DNA of 17,675 nucleotides from DATIKM01 sp035477595 (GCA_035477595.1 DATIKM010000183.1:1-17675); one strand, 5' to 3'. Shown: positions 1 through 8,431, numbered from the stretch's first letter. Translations and numbers: made by a program. The notes: a model not told the origin generated them from the letters alone.

Positions 1-84
1 CCTTCTGCCACGTCAGAGGTAGCGACAGGAACAGGAGGTAGCAGCAGCAAGTGGCGTGAACCCGGCGACGTCGCCGACCCGTGA
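1..84 (+). CDS. Possible C-terminal tail of an upstream gene (partial)
   Basis: Frame 1 is open from the window edge to a TGA at 82-84, giving 27 residues rich in Ser, Gly and Thr (around GTGGSSSKWREPGDV). The other two plus frames stop within the first 40 bases. A low-complexity, hydrophilic tail like this would fit the end of a gene that starts outside the window, but 27 codons can stay open by chance in GC-rich DNA. No family is recognisable. The AGGAGGT at 33-39 is a perfect ribosome-binding motif but no useful start codon follows it at normal spacing. Confidence 0.2.
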   Translation, partial: PSATSEVATGTGGSSSKWREPGDVADP

Positions 85-858
85 CCAAGCTCTCCGTTGA
101 GCCTCACGCCAATAATGGCGCAATTGTAGGGCATGGTCGCCGGGCTGTCAAGGGATCCGCACGTCCATCTGAGGCGGCGCGCGCAAATGCCGATTCCGAG
201 AGCTCAGGGGCGGGCGCAGGTCCTGGCGCGTCTGGATGCGTGCAGTCTGAGTGTCGACCAGGTGTCTTGGTCGCTGGATGTGACGCAACTGGCGCCGGAC
301 GTATCGCTTCATTGGTAGGTGCCCCGTCTACGGCAGCGCTAGCCCGGGCCAGGGCCTGGCCAGCCAGGCGAGGGGCTCCTTCCCTTGCGCAGTGCACTGC
401 GCCACCGGCCGCGCCCCGGCGAACACGAACCCCCCATGCCGTCCGTCAGAGGCCGCGGGAGGGGTGCGCCAGGCGGCGCACGCGCCGCATCCTCGATCTG
501 CTCGATGGGCACTTCGGCGCGGCTGGCGCTGATGGCGCCTCGCCTCGCACCGAGCGCTCCCGAACCCGAGAAGACGCCCGCCCATGTCGTGGCCGCCCGC
601 GTGCGCCCCGGAGCCGCCGATGTCGCGGCCCACAGTCGTGTCCCGCGCCAGAGCCTGCTCCACAGCGCGCCCGCCGCCAGGCGCCGGCAGGGCGCGACGG
701 CGCGCCGCCCTTCGTCTGCACGCTCAGCCCCCGTGGCGCTGCTGGGTTTGCGCGACAGCCGCAATCGGCGTGGAGGCAGCCGCGCCCGCTGTGGAAGAAC
801 GGCTGTGGCGGCGCACAAGGCCGCCAGGACGATCTGCGGTCATACGGGAGAGCGCATC
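85..858. other. Gene-poor stretch, about 770 bases, no defensible gene
   Basis: Several overlapping frames are open on both strands, but their translations are dominated by Arg, Ala, Pro and Gly with no domain, membrane segment or motif, which is what noncoding GC-rich DNA gives. The only hint of an ancestral gene is a plus-frame fragment at about 178-318. Its sequence around LSVDQVSWSLDVTQ resembles a degraded helix-turn-helix of the kind found in transposases and small regulators. Small palindromes occur at 107-120 (CGCCA, 4-base loop, TGGCG) and 347-361 (GGCCAGG G CCTGGCC). I infer a decayed or intergenic region. No promoter can be named. Confidence 0.4.
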
Positions 859-1095
859 GTGATACGCACACGGTTCTCGACGAGCGCGCTTCGCAGCACT
901 CGCACGGGTGTGTTCCAGTCCGGCGACACCGTGCCGCCGGGCGTCTACGTGGATGTGGTGTCCGGCGCGGTGGTGCGGATGCTCATCGAGGACGTCTTGC
1001 CGGACGGCGTGAAGCTGGTCCGGTACGTAAGGCGCTTCAGCCGCCTCACTGCGGCCGAAGCGAGCCCGGAGGAAGAGCTCGCGCGGGCGGCGTGA
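859..1095 (+). CDS. Small hypothetical protein, 78 aa
   Basis: The reading frame starts at GTG 859, with GGGAG at 846-850 (8 bases upstream) as ribosome-binding site, and ends at TGA 1093-1095. The frame is open further upstream, but there the translation turns into low-complexity Arg/Ala/Pro sequence, so the GTG start is preferred. The middle (residues about 18-60, including SGDTVPPGVYVDVVSG and LPDGVKLVRYVRRF) has balanced composition and alternating hydrophobic residues that suggest a small beta-rich fold. There are no Cys residues, so it is not a zinc ribbon, and no membrane segment. The acidic tail EASPEEELARAA looks like a real C-terminus. The family is not recognised. A stem-loop follows 32 bases after the stop. 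Confidence 0.5.
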   Translation: MIRTRFSTSALRSTRTGVFQSGDTVPPGVYVDVVSGAVVRMLIEDVLPDGVKLVRYVRRFSRLTAAEASPEEELARAA

Positions 1096-1127
1096 CCCCC
1101 GCCGGCGCACGAATCGCACCGGCCTCC

Positions 1128-1167
1128 AGGGGGAGCCCCACCGGTTTGTCCCGGGCCGGCTCCCCCT
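1128..1167 (+). terminator. Stem-loop after the 78-aa ORF
   Basis: AGGGGGAGCC at 1128-1137 pairs perfectly with GGCTCCCCCT at 1158-1167, a 10-bp stem enclosing 20 bases. It lies just after the small ORF and before the MFS gene. No T-tract follows, so it is not a classical intrinsic terminator. It may act with Rho, protect the 3' end, or block read-through partially. Confidence 0.4.
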
Positions 1168-1403
1168 CGGTGCATCTGCCTCTGCTCCTTGGGTGAGCGG
1201 CGCGGTCCGCGATGGCACGCGGGGCGGGCCTCAAGCTCTTCAGCGCCTTCGTGATGATCCCCAACTCCCTGCGGGCTCCGACGCGGCGGCCGCTGACGGC
1301 CCGTTCATGCCGCGCGAGCGCCCGCCCGGGAGGAGTGCGGACGCCGGGCGCGGAACGAAGGCGCTGATGCTCGCCCCGACACCCTCCGCCGCCGCGCCGC
1401 TTC

Positions 1404-2591
1404 ATGGCGCCCGCTGAACCGGATCCGCGCCGCGACCGCAAGGTCGCCGGGTCGGTCGTGCTCGGGTGGATGTTCCTCTCTGGCGCGGCGCTCTCCGGGC
1501 TCGTGGGTCCCAACCGCTCCGCCGTCGAGGCGGAGCTCGGCATCGGGCACGGCGCGTTCGGCCTCGGCCTGGCTGCCATCCAGGTGGGCTGTGGGCTGGC
1601 CGGTCTCGCCCTCGCCCCGCTCCTGCGCCTGGTTCCGCCTGCGCGGCAGATGCTGGCCGGCATGGCCCTCGTTACCGCTGGGCTGTTCACCGTCTGCTTC
1701 ACACAGGGCGACGCGTGGCTGGCGGTGGGGTGGAGCATCTTCACGTTCGGCAGCATCCTTGCCTTCGTCGCGAACACGCTGGGGGGTGGCATCTGGTCGG
1801 CCGACCCGCGCCGCGGCGTGATGCTACTGCACGCCGTGAACGGAGCGGGCAAAGCGGCCGGGCCGATGGTTGCGGCGGTGGCGCTCGCGTGGAATTGGCG
1901 GTGGAGCATTGTTGCGGTGGCCGCGATGGCGGCAGTGACCTCCGCGCTGGTGGCGATCCATCAGGGAGCGCTGGCCCGGGTGGCCCCGCCGGTAGCGCCC
2001 GCGCCGGCGGGGCGATCGCGCGGCGGTGGACCCCTGCTCTGGTACGTCGCGCTTCTTTTCGCACTGCTGACTGGCGCCGAGGTGTCGCTGCAGACGCTGC
2101 TGCCGCTCTTCTACGAGAGGGAGCACGGAGTGCCGGCGCCTGTCGCGAGCATGCTCTTCACGGTGCATCTGGCGGGGCTGGCGGCCGGGCGGTTCCTCAC
2201 GCTGGGATGCAGCGCGCGCGTGAGCCATCGGGCGATCATTGGCGGGTGCCTGGCGACCGCGGTCTTCATCGTGCCCGCGATCGTGGGGCGCGACTGGTTC
2301 TGGTGGGCGGCCGGCCTGTTCCTCGCGGGCGGCATGCACTCCGGGACGTGGGCGACGCTCTACGCGCAGTCGGCCGAGCGCATGGACCACGCGCCAACGC
2401 TCCTCAACCTCGGCATCGCGTTCGGGTGCCTTGCGGGGATCGCCGCCTGCGTGGTGGCCAGCAGCCGGATCGCCGAGTGGAGCCTGGCCGGCGGCATCTG
2501 GTTCTCGATGGCCGTGCTCGCGGCGTTCGCCCTGTGCTACTTCGCGGGGCCGTTCGGGCGCGCGCCGGCGGTCCGTGATGCAGACGGCTGA
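1404..2591 (+). CDS. MFS transporter, 395 aa
   Basis: The protein has about twelve hydrophobic segments in two groups of six, starting at residue 14 (VAGSVVLGWMFLSGAALSGLVG), with a basic cytoplasmic loop near the middle (residues about 190-210, Pro/Ala/Arg-rich). This is the layout of the major facilitator superfamily, and 395 residues is typical. A short basic N-terminus precedes the first helix. ATG 1404 is the only start between an in-frame TGA at 1365 and the first helix, although no good ribosome-binding site is seen. Substrate cannot be told from the sequence; sugar, organic acid or drug export are all possible. Its 3' end overlaps the convergent GH42-like gene by 55 bases, so the last codons of both genes are read from the same DNA. 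It is not in an obvious operon with neighbours on the same strand. Confidence 0.85.
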   Translation: MAPAEPDPRRDRKVAGSVVLGWMFLSGAALSGLVGPNRSAVEAELGIGHGAFGLGLAAIQVGCGLAGLALAPLLRLVPPARQMLAGMALVTAGLFTVCFTQGDAWLAVGWSIFTFGSILAFVANTLGGGIWSADPRRGVMLLHAVNGAGKAAGPMVAAVALAWNWRWSIVAVAAMAAVTSALVAIHQGALARVAPPVAPAPAGRSRGGGPLLWYVALLFALLTGAEVSLQTLLPLFYEREHGVPAPVASMLFTVHLAGLAAGRFLTLGCSARVSHRAIIGGCLATAVFIVPAIVGRDWFWWAAGLFLAGGMHSGTWATLYAQSAERMDHAPTLLNLGIAFGCLAGIAACVVASSRIAEWSLAGGIWFSMAVLAAFALCYFAGPFGRAPAVRDADG

Positions 2592-4630
2592 CGCGCGGGC
2601 GGCTCGTCGGCGAGCACTATGCAGGAGGTGCGGAACGCCGGCAGCTGCACCATCCAGCCGTCGCCGACGCGTGTCGCGCGCGCTGGGACCGGCTGCAGGT
2701 CCGCCAACACCCGGAGACGCGCCTGCGCGCTCGCTCGAAGCCAGAGCGAGCCGCCGCTCTCCACGCGGTCCGCGTGGTTGACCAGGTACGCGCCGGCTCC
2801 GGCCGGTCCGCCGAGTGGCATGCAGGTGACGCGGCGACCCGCTCCCTCGAGGCGCGCCCCAGCCCGCCGGGCGGCGCGGCCCATCAGCTCGCCCAGCAGG
2901 CGGCGCGCATCGCGCTCGGCTGCTTCCTTCCGGGCGTCGCCGGGCTCCGCCTGCAGAAGCGGGGGCGTGTCGCCCGCGCGCCCGCTCCGCCACAGCCTGC
3001 CGTGCCAGCGCCTTCCTAGGTCCGGCACGCGCACCGCGCGCAAGGCGCGGGCCACCGCTGGGTAGGGCCTTCCCGTCTCATCCTCCAGGGCGAACCGGCC
3101 ACCCAGCACGAGCGTGCCGGCCGTCCGCGCGTAGGCGCGCAGCCGGACGAGTGCCCCGGCCGAGATCGCGCCGCAGTCGGGAACCACGACTGCGGTGTAG
3201 CGGTCCAGCGGCGCGGCGCCGGTCTCCAGGTCGCGAAGCGTCACCACATCGACGCCCTGGCCCAGCGCGCCCAGGATGCGGTACCAGCCGAGGAAGCTGG
3301 CGGCGTGGTTGGGCAGGCCGCGCGGGTCGCCGGGCCTGCCGGGCGTGAACGGGTGCAGGAGCGCGACGGTCGGCGTGGGCCTCCGGCCGCGCACGGCCTC
3401 GATGGCGCGCCGGCCCTCGGTGACCATGCGCCGGATGTCGGCGATCGGCCAGTCCGGGTGGAAGTTGAAGTCCCTCGCCCCGTTCCAGCAGCCGTAGAAG
3501 AGGCCCGCCGCACCACGCTGGACGGCGGCGTGGGTGGCGCGCTCCATGGCGGGGTAGCCGATGCTCACGCCGGCGGCGAAGTCCTGCAGGTCGAGCGCCC
3601 AGACGGGCCTGCCGTACTTGCGCGCGAGGTCCAGCCCCGCCTCGATGCGGATCGGGTCGCCCTCGGCGAGGCAGAGCTGCATGCCGAAGACGTCCAGATG
3701 GCGCGCCTGCCGCAGCACCACGTCGGGCCGCATGGCCGACCACAGCGTGTAGTCCCACTCCGCCATGAACGAGAAAGCGTGCGTGAGGAACGACACCGTG
3801 GGGCGCGAGGGATCGAACCGCCTCACGAGGGCCGCGAGGCTGTCCACGGTCCGGGCGGCAGTCTCGGTCCAGAAGTCGAGCCAGTCGCGTGCCGCCACGT
3901 TCGGTCGGCTCGCCGGGAAGCGTTCGGGCGCGAGCAGCGCCTCCGGCCCCATGCCCACGCGTCCGCGCTCCCAGAGCTCGCCCGTGCCCACGACGGGCGG
4001 GGCCTGAACCGCGTCCCATGACGCGAAGTCCGAGCCCCAGGCCTCGTTCAGCTCTTCCAGGGAGCGGTGCCTCCGCTCGAGCCACGCGCGGAACCGCGCC
4101 ACATCGGCGGGCGCGTGCCGGAAGCTGTAGGGGAACCACCACTCGACGCCGGGCTGGTAGTGGCTGACGACGCGGTCCGGGTCCGAGGCGCGGATGTGGC
4201 CGGTAACGGCGCGGACGAACCGCTCCTGCGCTTCGGCGAAGAGGCGCGAGGTGGTGGACGGGATATCGCCGGGCTGGCCCAGCTCGTCGTGGACGCTCTC
4301 GCCTGCCTCGCGCACGCGCTGCCGCAGCCAGCCCGGTGCGCAGACGGGGTTGCACTCGAGACGGAGGACGAGCCGGTAGCCGCCCGCTCGCGCCGCAGCC
4401 AACTGACGGTCGAGCGGTGTGAAATCGAAGCGGCCCGGCTCGGGCTCGATGGCGCTCCAGGGCGCGCGCGCGATCATCGACGTGGCGCCGCTCTGCGGAA
4501 CGAGGCTCGTACCCACGTCGACGAACGGGTAGTGCCAGATGAAGCCGACGGGCGGCGCACCTCGGTCCGGAGGACGGACCCCGGTCAGGGCCGCGGCCAG
4601 GACCGCGCACGCCACAAAGGCCGCGATCAC
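2537..4630 (-). CDS. Exported GH42-like glycoside hydrolase (beta-galactosidase fold), 697 aa
   Basis: A short hydrophobic N-terminus (residues 1-17) suggests export. A TIM-barrel domain follows, with the GH42 hallmarks WSAIEPEPGRFDFTPLD (58-74), a likely acid/base Glu in GVEWWFPY (E163), and FRAWLERRHRSLEELNEAWG (180-199). From about residue 418 comes a Rossmann-like domain (VALLHPF, then YTAVVVPDCGAISAG, then GTLVLGGRF), matching the GH42 trimerisation domain, then a small C-terminal beta domain. GH42 enzymes hydrolyse beta-galactosides, but here the segment expected to hold the nucleophilic Glu reads WALDLQDFAAG (344-354), with Asp/Gln instead, so substrate and activity are open. The start is GTG 4630, 10 bases after the PHP gene stop, which places it in an operon with PHP and cysC. 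The 3' end runs 55 bases into the convergent MFS gene. Confidence 0.85.
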   Translation of the reverse strand: MIAAFVACAVLAAALTGVRPPDRGAPPVGFIWHYPFVDVGTSLVPQSGATSMIARAPWSAIEPEPGRFDFTPLDRQLAAARAGGYRLVLRLECNPVCAPGWLRQRVREAGESVHDELGQPGDIPSTTSRLFAEAQERFVRAVTGHIRASDPDRVVSHYQPGVEWWFPYSFRHAPADVARFRAWLERRHRSLEELNEAWGSDFASWDAVQAPPVVGTGELWERGRVGMGPEALLAPERFPASRPNVAARDWLDFWTETAARTVDSLAALVRRFDPSRPTVSFLTHAFSFMAEWDYTLWSAMRPDVVLRQARHLDVFGMQLCLAEGDPIRIEAGLDLARKYGRPVWALDLQDFAAGVSIGYPAMERATHAAVQRGAAGLFYGCWNGARDFNFHPDWPIADIRRMVTEGRRAIEAVRGRRPTPTVALLHPFTPGRPGDPRGLPNHAASFLGWYRILGALGQGVDVVTLRDLETGAAPLDRYTAVVVPDCGAISAGALVRLRAYARTAGTLVLGGRFALEDETGRPYPAVARALRAVRVPDLGRRWHGRLWRSGRAGDTPPLLQAEPGDARKEAAERDARRLLGELMGRAARRAGARLEGAGRRVTCMPLGGPAGAGAYLVNHADRVESGGSLWLRASAQARLRVLADLQPVPARATRVGDGWMVQLPAFRTSCIVLADEPPARQPSASRTAGARPNGPAK

Positions 4631-4640
4631 TGCCCGGGCC

Positions 4641-5588
4641 TCACAACGGGACTCGCTCGCCGCCCGCGTCTTGCGGGCGCTCCTCGGGGGCGTGCGCAGC
4701 CGGTTCAGCGTGCCGAACCATGCGGTGGTGAGCCATCAGTGCGTGCAGCAGTGCGTCGGGCGCGGGCAGTCCGGCGTCGACGCCTCCGAGGCGCACGCCG
4801 GGCTTCGGGGTGCCGTGGAAGTCCGAGCCACCGGTGACCAGCAGGGCCACAGCGCGGGCGAGGGCAAGGTACCGCTGCGCGTCGTCCGGCGTGTAGCGGC
4901 TGTAGTAGCACTCCAGGCCGTCGATGCCCATTGACCGCAGTCGCCGGAGTTCGGCCTCCCAGTCGCCCCCGGGCGGCTGGAGCGTGTGTGGGTGCGCGAC
5001 CACCGGCACGCCGCCGGAGTCGCGGATCATGGCGACGCTGTCGGCGAGCGGGAGGCGCCGGCGCGAGACGTGCGCCGGGCCGTCGCGGTCCAGGAACCGG
5101 TCGAATGCCTCCTGGACGGTGGCGACGACCCCCTTGCGAACGAGCGCGAGCGCCATGTGGGGCCGGCCGATCTGCTCGCCCGCGGCCTCCGCGGCAATGT
5201 CTCCGAGCGTGATCGGCAAGCCGATCTCCACGAGTCTTGCCGCCATCCGCTCGTTACGCTCAATGCGGGCCTCACCAACGCGCCGGAGCCCCTCGGTGAG
5301 CGCCGGGTGCCTGTGATCGATGCCGTAGCCGAGCAGGTGAAGCTTCCCGTGGGGGTAGGCCGGAGTGAGCTCCACGCCAGGCACCACCTTGACGCCATGC
5401 TCCGGCCCCGCGGCGAGCGCCTCATCGAGCCCGGCCACGGTGTCGTGGTCTGTGATCGCGATCGCGCGGAGCCCGGTCCGGGCGGCAAGTGCGACGACTT
5501 CCGCCGGGGTGAGGGAGCCGTCGGAGGCGGTGGTGTGCACGTGCAGATCGATGCCGCGCAGTCCGGCGCAACGCGCCCCATCCATCAC
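4641..5588 (-). CDS. PHP-domain phosphoesterase (YciV/TrpH-like), likely nucleotide 3',5'-bisphosphate phosphatase, 315 aa
   Basis: The protein has the four PHP metal-binding motifs in order: DLHVHTTASDGS (14-25), ITDHDT (45-50) with GVEL (71-74), VVAHPH (196-201) and GSDFHG (254-259). The helical insert between about 95 and 180, including GRPHMALALVRKG, is typical of the YciV/TrpH group. Characterised members hydrolyse 3',5'-nucleoside bisphosphates such as pAp to AMP, and some trim RNA 5' ends. The upstream neighbour cysC overlaps it: GTG 5588 shares GTGA with the cysC stop, and ATG 5585 immediately follows as an alternative start. This gives tight translational coupling. Since PAPS use produces pAp, the pairing supports the pAp phosphatase role; this is inference from context. 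The C-terminal 30 residues are hydrophilic and probably not part of the fold. Confidence 0.88.
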   Translation of the reverse strand: MMDGARCAGLRGIDLHVHTTASDGSLTPAEVVALAARTGLRAIAITDHDTVAGLDEALAAGPEHGVKVVPGVELTPAYPHGKLHLLGYGIDHRHPALTEGLRRVGEARIERNERMAARLVEIGLPITLGDIAAEAAGEQIGRPHMALALVRKGVVATVQEAFDRFLDRDGPAHVSRRRLPLADSVAMIRDSGGVPVVAHPHTLQPPGGDWEAELRRLRSMGIDGLECYYSRYTPDDAQRYLALARAVALLVTGGSDFHGTPKPGVRLGGVDAGLPAPDALLHALMAHHRMVRHAEPAAHAPEERPQDAGGERVPL

Positions 5589-6124
5589 GGCAGGCGTCCG
5601 AGCCCCTTCAGGGCGGCGAGGATGGCCTCGACCGACTCGGCGGGCGTCTGCTCGTCCGTCCGGACCTCGACCTCCGGCGCCAGCGGCGGCTCATAGGGGT
5701 CGGACACGCCCGTGAAGTTCCTGATCTCCCCGGCGATCGCCTTGCGGTAGAGCCCCTTGACGTCGCGCTCGACTAGCGCATCCAGCGTGGCGCTGGGGTA
5801 GGCCTCGACGAACGGCACGCCGTCGGCGGCCGCCTCGCGGCGCACTTCGTCACGGATTTCGCGGTAGGGCGATATTGCCGCGGTGATGGCAACGACCCCG
5901 TTGCGCGCGAGCAACCGGGCGACGTAGCCTATCCGGCGGATGTTGGTGTCCCGGTCCTCCTTGGAGAAGCCCAGGCCCTTCGAGAGGTTGGTGCGCACTT
6001 CGTCGCCGTCCAGCAACTCGACGCGCAGGCCGTCGGCGCGCAGGCGCTCGGCGATCGCCTGCGCCAGGGTGGACTTGCCGGAGCCGGACAGGCCAGTGAA
6101 CCACAGTATGAAGCCCTGCTGCAA
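5585..6124 (-). CDS. cysC: Adenylylsulfate (APS) kinase, 179 aa
   Basis: CysC phosphorylates APS with ATP to make PAPS, the sulfuryl donor for sulfate reduction or sulfotransferases. The sequence has the P-loop GLSGSGKST (residues 11-19), the family motif LDGDEVRTNLSKGLGFSKEDR (38-58), NIRRIGYVA (61-69) and the C-terminal FTGVSDPYEPP segment with the family's conserved aromatic and acidic residues. The length fits the single-domain enzyme. The start is TTG 6124, the only start-like codon between the P-loop and an in-frame stop at 6206-6208; GAGG lies about 8 bases upstream. It is first in the minus-strand unit with the PHP and GH42-like genes. No ATP sulfurylase gene is present in the window, so APS must come from elsewhere. 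A weak TATGAT box (minus strand, 6205-6210) could be its promoter. Confidence 0.93.
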   Translation of the reverse strand: MQQGFILWFTGLSGSGKSTLAQAIAERLRADGLRVELLDGDEVRTNLSKGLGFSKEDRDTNIRRIGYVARLLARNGVVAITAAISPYREIRDEVRREAAADGVPFVEAYPSATLDALVERDVKGLYRKAIAGEIRNFTGVSDPYEPPLAPEVEVRTDEQTPAESVEAILAALKGLGRLP

Positions 6125-6244
6125 CGCTCGCCTCGCTGCGGCGGACGGCGTAGCCCCGATCTCGCCGATGTGGGGCCGCCCACGAGGCGGCCGAGCCGGC
6201 CTCCATCATACCTCACCGGTCTCGCGGGTGGGCGGGCGGCGGGG

Positions 6245-6250
6245 TATACT
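6245..6250 (+). promoter_or_regulatory. Possible -10 box upstream of the DUF5916 gene
   Basis: TATACT lies in the 251-base gap between the divergent cysC and DUF5916 genes, about 126 bases before the preferred ATG 6376. No convincing -35 hexamer is seen 16-18 bases upstream, so the assignment rests on the hexamer alone. The same TATACT hexamer is used by the much better promoter at 8432-8461. Confidence 0.35.
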
Positions 6251-6375
6251 CCATACAGGCCATGACGCCACGCTGCTGGCCAGCGGCGGAGCGTCGCGGT
6301 TGCCCCTCGCAGTCCGGCCGCTCCTCACACCTACCTTCGCTGTTGGAGCGTTCCTTGCTCTTCCGCCGCTCACAG

Positions 6376-8382
6376 ATGGCGACCTGGCGCGTCCGCGGTG
6401 CACTCGCTGTGCGGGCCGCAGGGCTCACCGCCGCGCTCCTCGTGTCCGCCGCGTCCGGCGTATGGGCGCGCGGGCCGGAGACCACGAACCGCAGCCTGCC
6501 GGCCGTCCGCGTGGAGCAGCCGCCGCGGATCGACGGCGTGCTCGACGACCCCTGCTGGAAGCTCCTTCCCCAGGCTACCGGGTTCACGGACGAGATGCTT
6601 GGGACGCTGGTCGCCGACCAGACGACCGCCTGGATCGGGTACGACGACACCTTCATCTACGTCGCGTTCCACTGTAAGGACTCGGAACCCAGACGCATCG
6701 TTGCTGAGGAGACGCGACGCGGCGTTCGGGCACGGGGTGACGACCGCGTGCGTTTCCGGCTCAACCCGTTCAACAGCAGGCGCGGGGACGACGAGAGCGA
6801 GCTGCATGTGAACGCCCGCGGCACACAGTCAACGGAGATCGCGGGCGGTCGGGCTGCGAAGCTGGAATGGGAGGGCGAGTGGCAGGCCGCTGGCCGCATC
6901 GTAGAGGATGGCTGGGTGGCCGAGATGGCGATCCCCTGGCGCATCTTCACGCGCCCCGCTGGTGAGGGCAGGCCCCTGACCATGGGCATCAACTTCGAGC
7001 GCTACCAGGCGCGGACCGACACGCGATCCTACTGGAGCAACCTGGGCCCGCAGCAGCGCAGGGAGCTCGGCGGCGAGTGGACGGGGGTCGTCCCACCGCC
7101 GCGAGAGCGAGAGGACCTTCTCTCCATACTCGCCTATGGCTACGGGGGGTACCACCAGGGCGGCGCGATGGGGCGGTTCGGGCTGGATGCCCGGTACCAG
7201 TTCACGCCGCAGATGGCGGGCGTCGCCACCTGGAAGCCCGACTTCTCCAACGTCGAGGGCGACGTCACCAGCATCGACTTCTCATACGCCGAGCGTCTGC
7301 CGGACGAGCGCCGGCCCTTCTTCCTGGAGGGCGGCGGGTTCTACAACCTGGACCTCGGCCGCAACGAGCCCTTCGCGAGCGTCCGCGTGCCGGAGTTCGA
7401 CCTGGGCGGCAAGGTCTTTGGCCGGGTAGGCGCCGACACCAACGTTGGCGTGCTGGCGGCCTATGGCTTTCATGGGCGCAAGGACGGCGTCGCCACCGTC
7501 GCCCATCGGTTCTCGCCGCGCGAGTCCGTAGGCCTCCAGTGGGTGGGCCGGATGGAGCAGGCGGCCGAGAACCACCTCCTGGTGGCGAACGCCGGCGCGC
7601 GCCGCGGCGACTGGCGCGTAGGCTTCAGCTACGGCCGCTCGCTGGACACGGCGGGGAACGGCGAGGCGGGCGAGGCCGAGGTGAACTGGGGCGCGAAGAC
7701 CTTCTTCGGTGGCGCCAGCTTCCAGTGGACCAGTCGCGCGTTCCGGGCGCGCAACGGGTTCGTCCCATTCCAGAACCAGCGTGGCGTCTCCGCCTACTTT
7801 GGCAACGACGTCGACTGGCGCACCGGCTTCTTTGCCGCGAGCTCGTGGACGGTATCGGCGCACCGGTCCGAGCGCTACGGGGGTGCGTTCTTCCAGGATG
7901 GCGTGCATGCGAACCTCTTCCTGCGCACCCGGAGCCGCATCACCATGTCGGTGAACTCCAGCGCCGGCCGGTTCGAGCACCACCGGGACCGCGTGACCAG
8001 TGTGTCGCTGGGCTACCCGGCGCTCGACAGGAACCAGCACTTCGGCATCTCGCACGGGTGGGGCCGGCAGGCCGGTCGCTCCTACCGACGGTGGGGGCCC
8101 CACGCCAACTGGCGCTTCGCAGACCGGCTGGCGATCGCGGCCTCGTCCGAGATCGTGGAGCTCCACGGCCGGCGGCAGCAGGATCTGCTGTCGATCGCCT
8201 ACGACCTGGCGCGAGATACGACGGTGGGCGGCCGGCTCGTGCGGCGGGACGGCTCGACGAACTGGTATATGAGCCTCCGCCGGTCGGGGTACGGCGGCAC
8301 CGAGTACTTCGTGATCGTGGGCGACCCCAACGCGCGAACGTTCACGCAGCGAGCGGTGGTGAAGGTTATCTTCCCGCTCTAG
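6376..8382 (+). CDS. Outer-membrane protein with CBM9-like domain and DUF5916 barrel, 668 aa
   Basis: The start at ATG 6376 yields a clear signal peptide (MATWRVRGAL, a hydrophobic core, then SGVWARG at about 27-33). An upstream in-frame ATG at 6262 would add 38 polar residues before the signal and is rejected. Residues about 45-240 match the carbohydrate-binding family 9-like domain of these proteins (RIDGVLDDPCWKLLP, TTAWIGYDDTFIYVAFHCKD, VAEMAIPW, MGINFERY). Residues about 245-668 are a run of alternating, aromatic-rich strands with frequent Gly and Arg, as in the DUF5916 barrel, ending near the hydrophobic VVKVIFPL. Its presence implies an outer membrane. Ligand and function are not known; uptake or surface handling of glycans is a guess. 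It is divergent from cysC and followed by a separate promoter, so it is probably monocistronic. Confidence 0.85.
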   Translation: MATWRVRGALAVRAAGLTAALLVSAASGVWARGPETTNRSLPAVRVEQPPRIDGVLDDPCWKLLPQATGFTDEMLGTLVADQTTAWIGYDDTFIYVAFHCKDSEPRRIVAEETRRGVRARGDDRVRFRLNPFNSRRGDDESELHVNARGTQSTEIAGGRAAKLEWEGEWQAAGRIVEDGWVAEMAIPWRIFTRPAGEGRPLTMGINFERYQARTDTRSYWSNLGPQQRRELGGEWTGVVPPPREREDLLSILAYGYGGYHQGGAMGRFGLDARYQFTPQMAGVATWKPDFSNVEGDVTSIDFSYAERLPDERRPFFLEGGGFYNLDLGRNEPFASVRVPEFDLGGKVFGRVGADTNVGVLAAYGFHGRKDGVATVAHRFSPRESVGLQWVGRMEQAAENHLLVANAGARRGDWRVGFSYGRSLDTAGNGEAGEAEVNWGAKTFFGGASFQWTSRAFRARNGFVPFQNQRGVSAYFGNDVDWRTGFFAASSWTVSAHRSERYGGAFFQDGVHANLFLRTRSRITMSVNSSAGRFEHHRDRVTSVSLGYPALDRNQHFGISHGWGRQAGRSYRRWGPHANWRFADRLAIAASSEIVELHGRRQQDLLSIAYDLARDTTVGGRLVRRDGSTNWYMSLRRSGYGGTEYFVIVGDPNARTFTQRAVVKVIFPL

Positions 8383-8431
8383 CGTTCGCGTGCCGCCTGC
8401 GCTCCAGGCTCCGTGGGGGTTCAGGCTCGCG

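Noticed and set aside
1824..2993. A 389-codon minus-strand frame across the MFS and GH42-like gene ends
   Set aside because: It spans the ends of two real genes and reads as Arg/Gly-rich low-complexity sequence.
3078..4610. A 510-codon minus-strand frame inside the GH42-like gene
   Set aside because: It is a shifted frame of a clearly recognisable protein; its translation is Arg/Ala/Pro-rich without motifs.
6262..6375. Upstream ATG 6262 as start of the DUF5916 protein
   Set aside because: It would place 38 polar residues before a good signal peptide that begins at ATG 6376.
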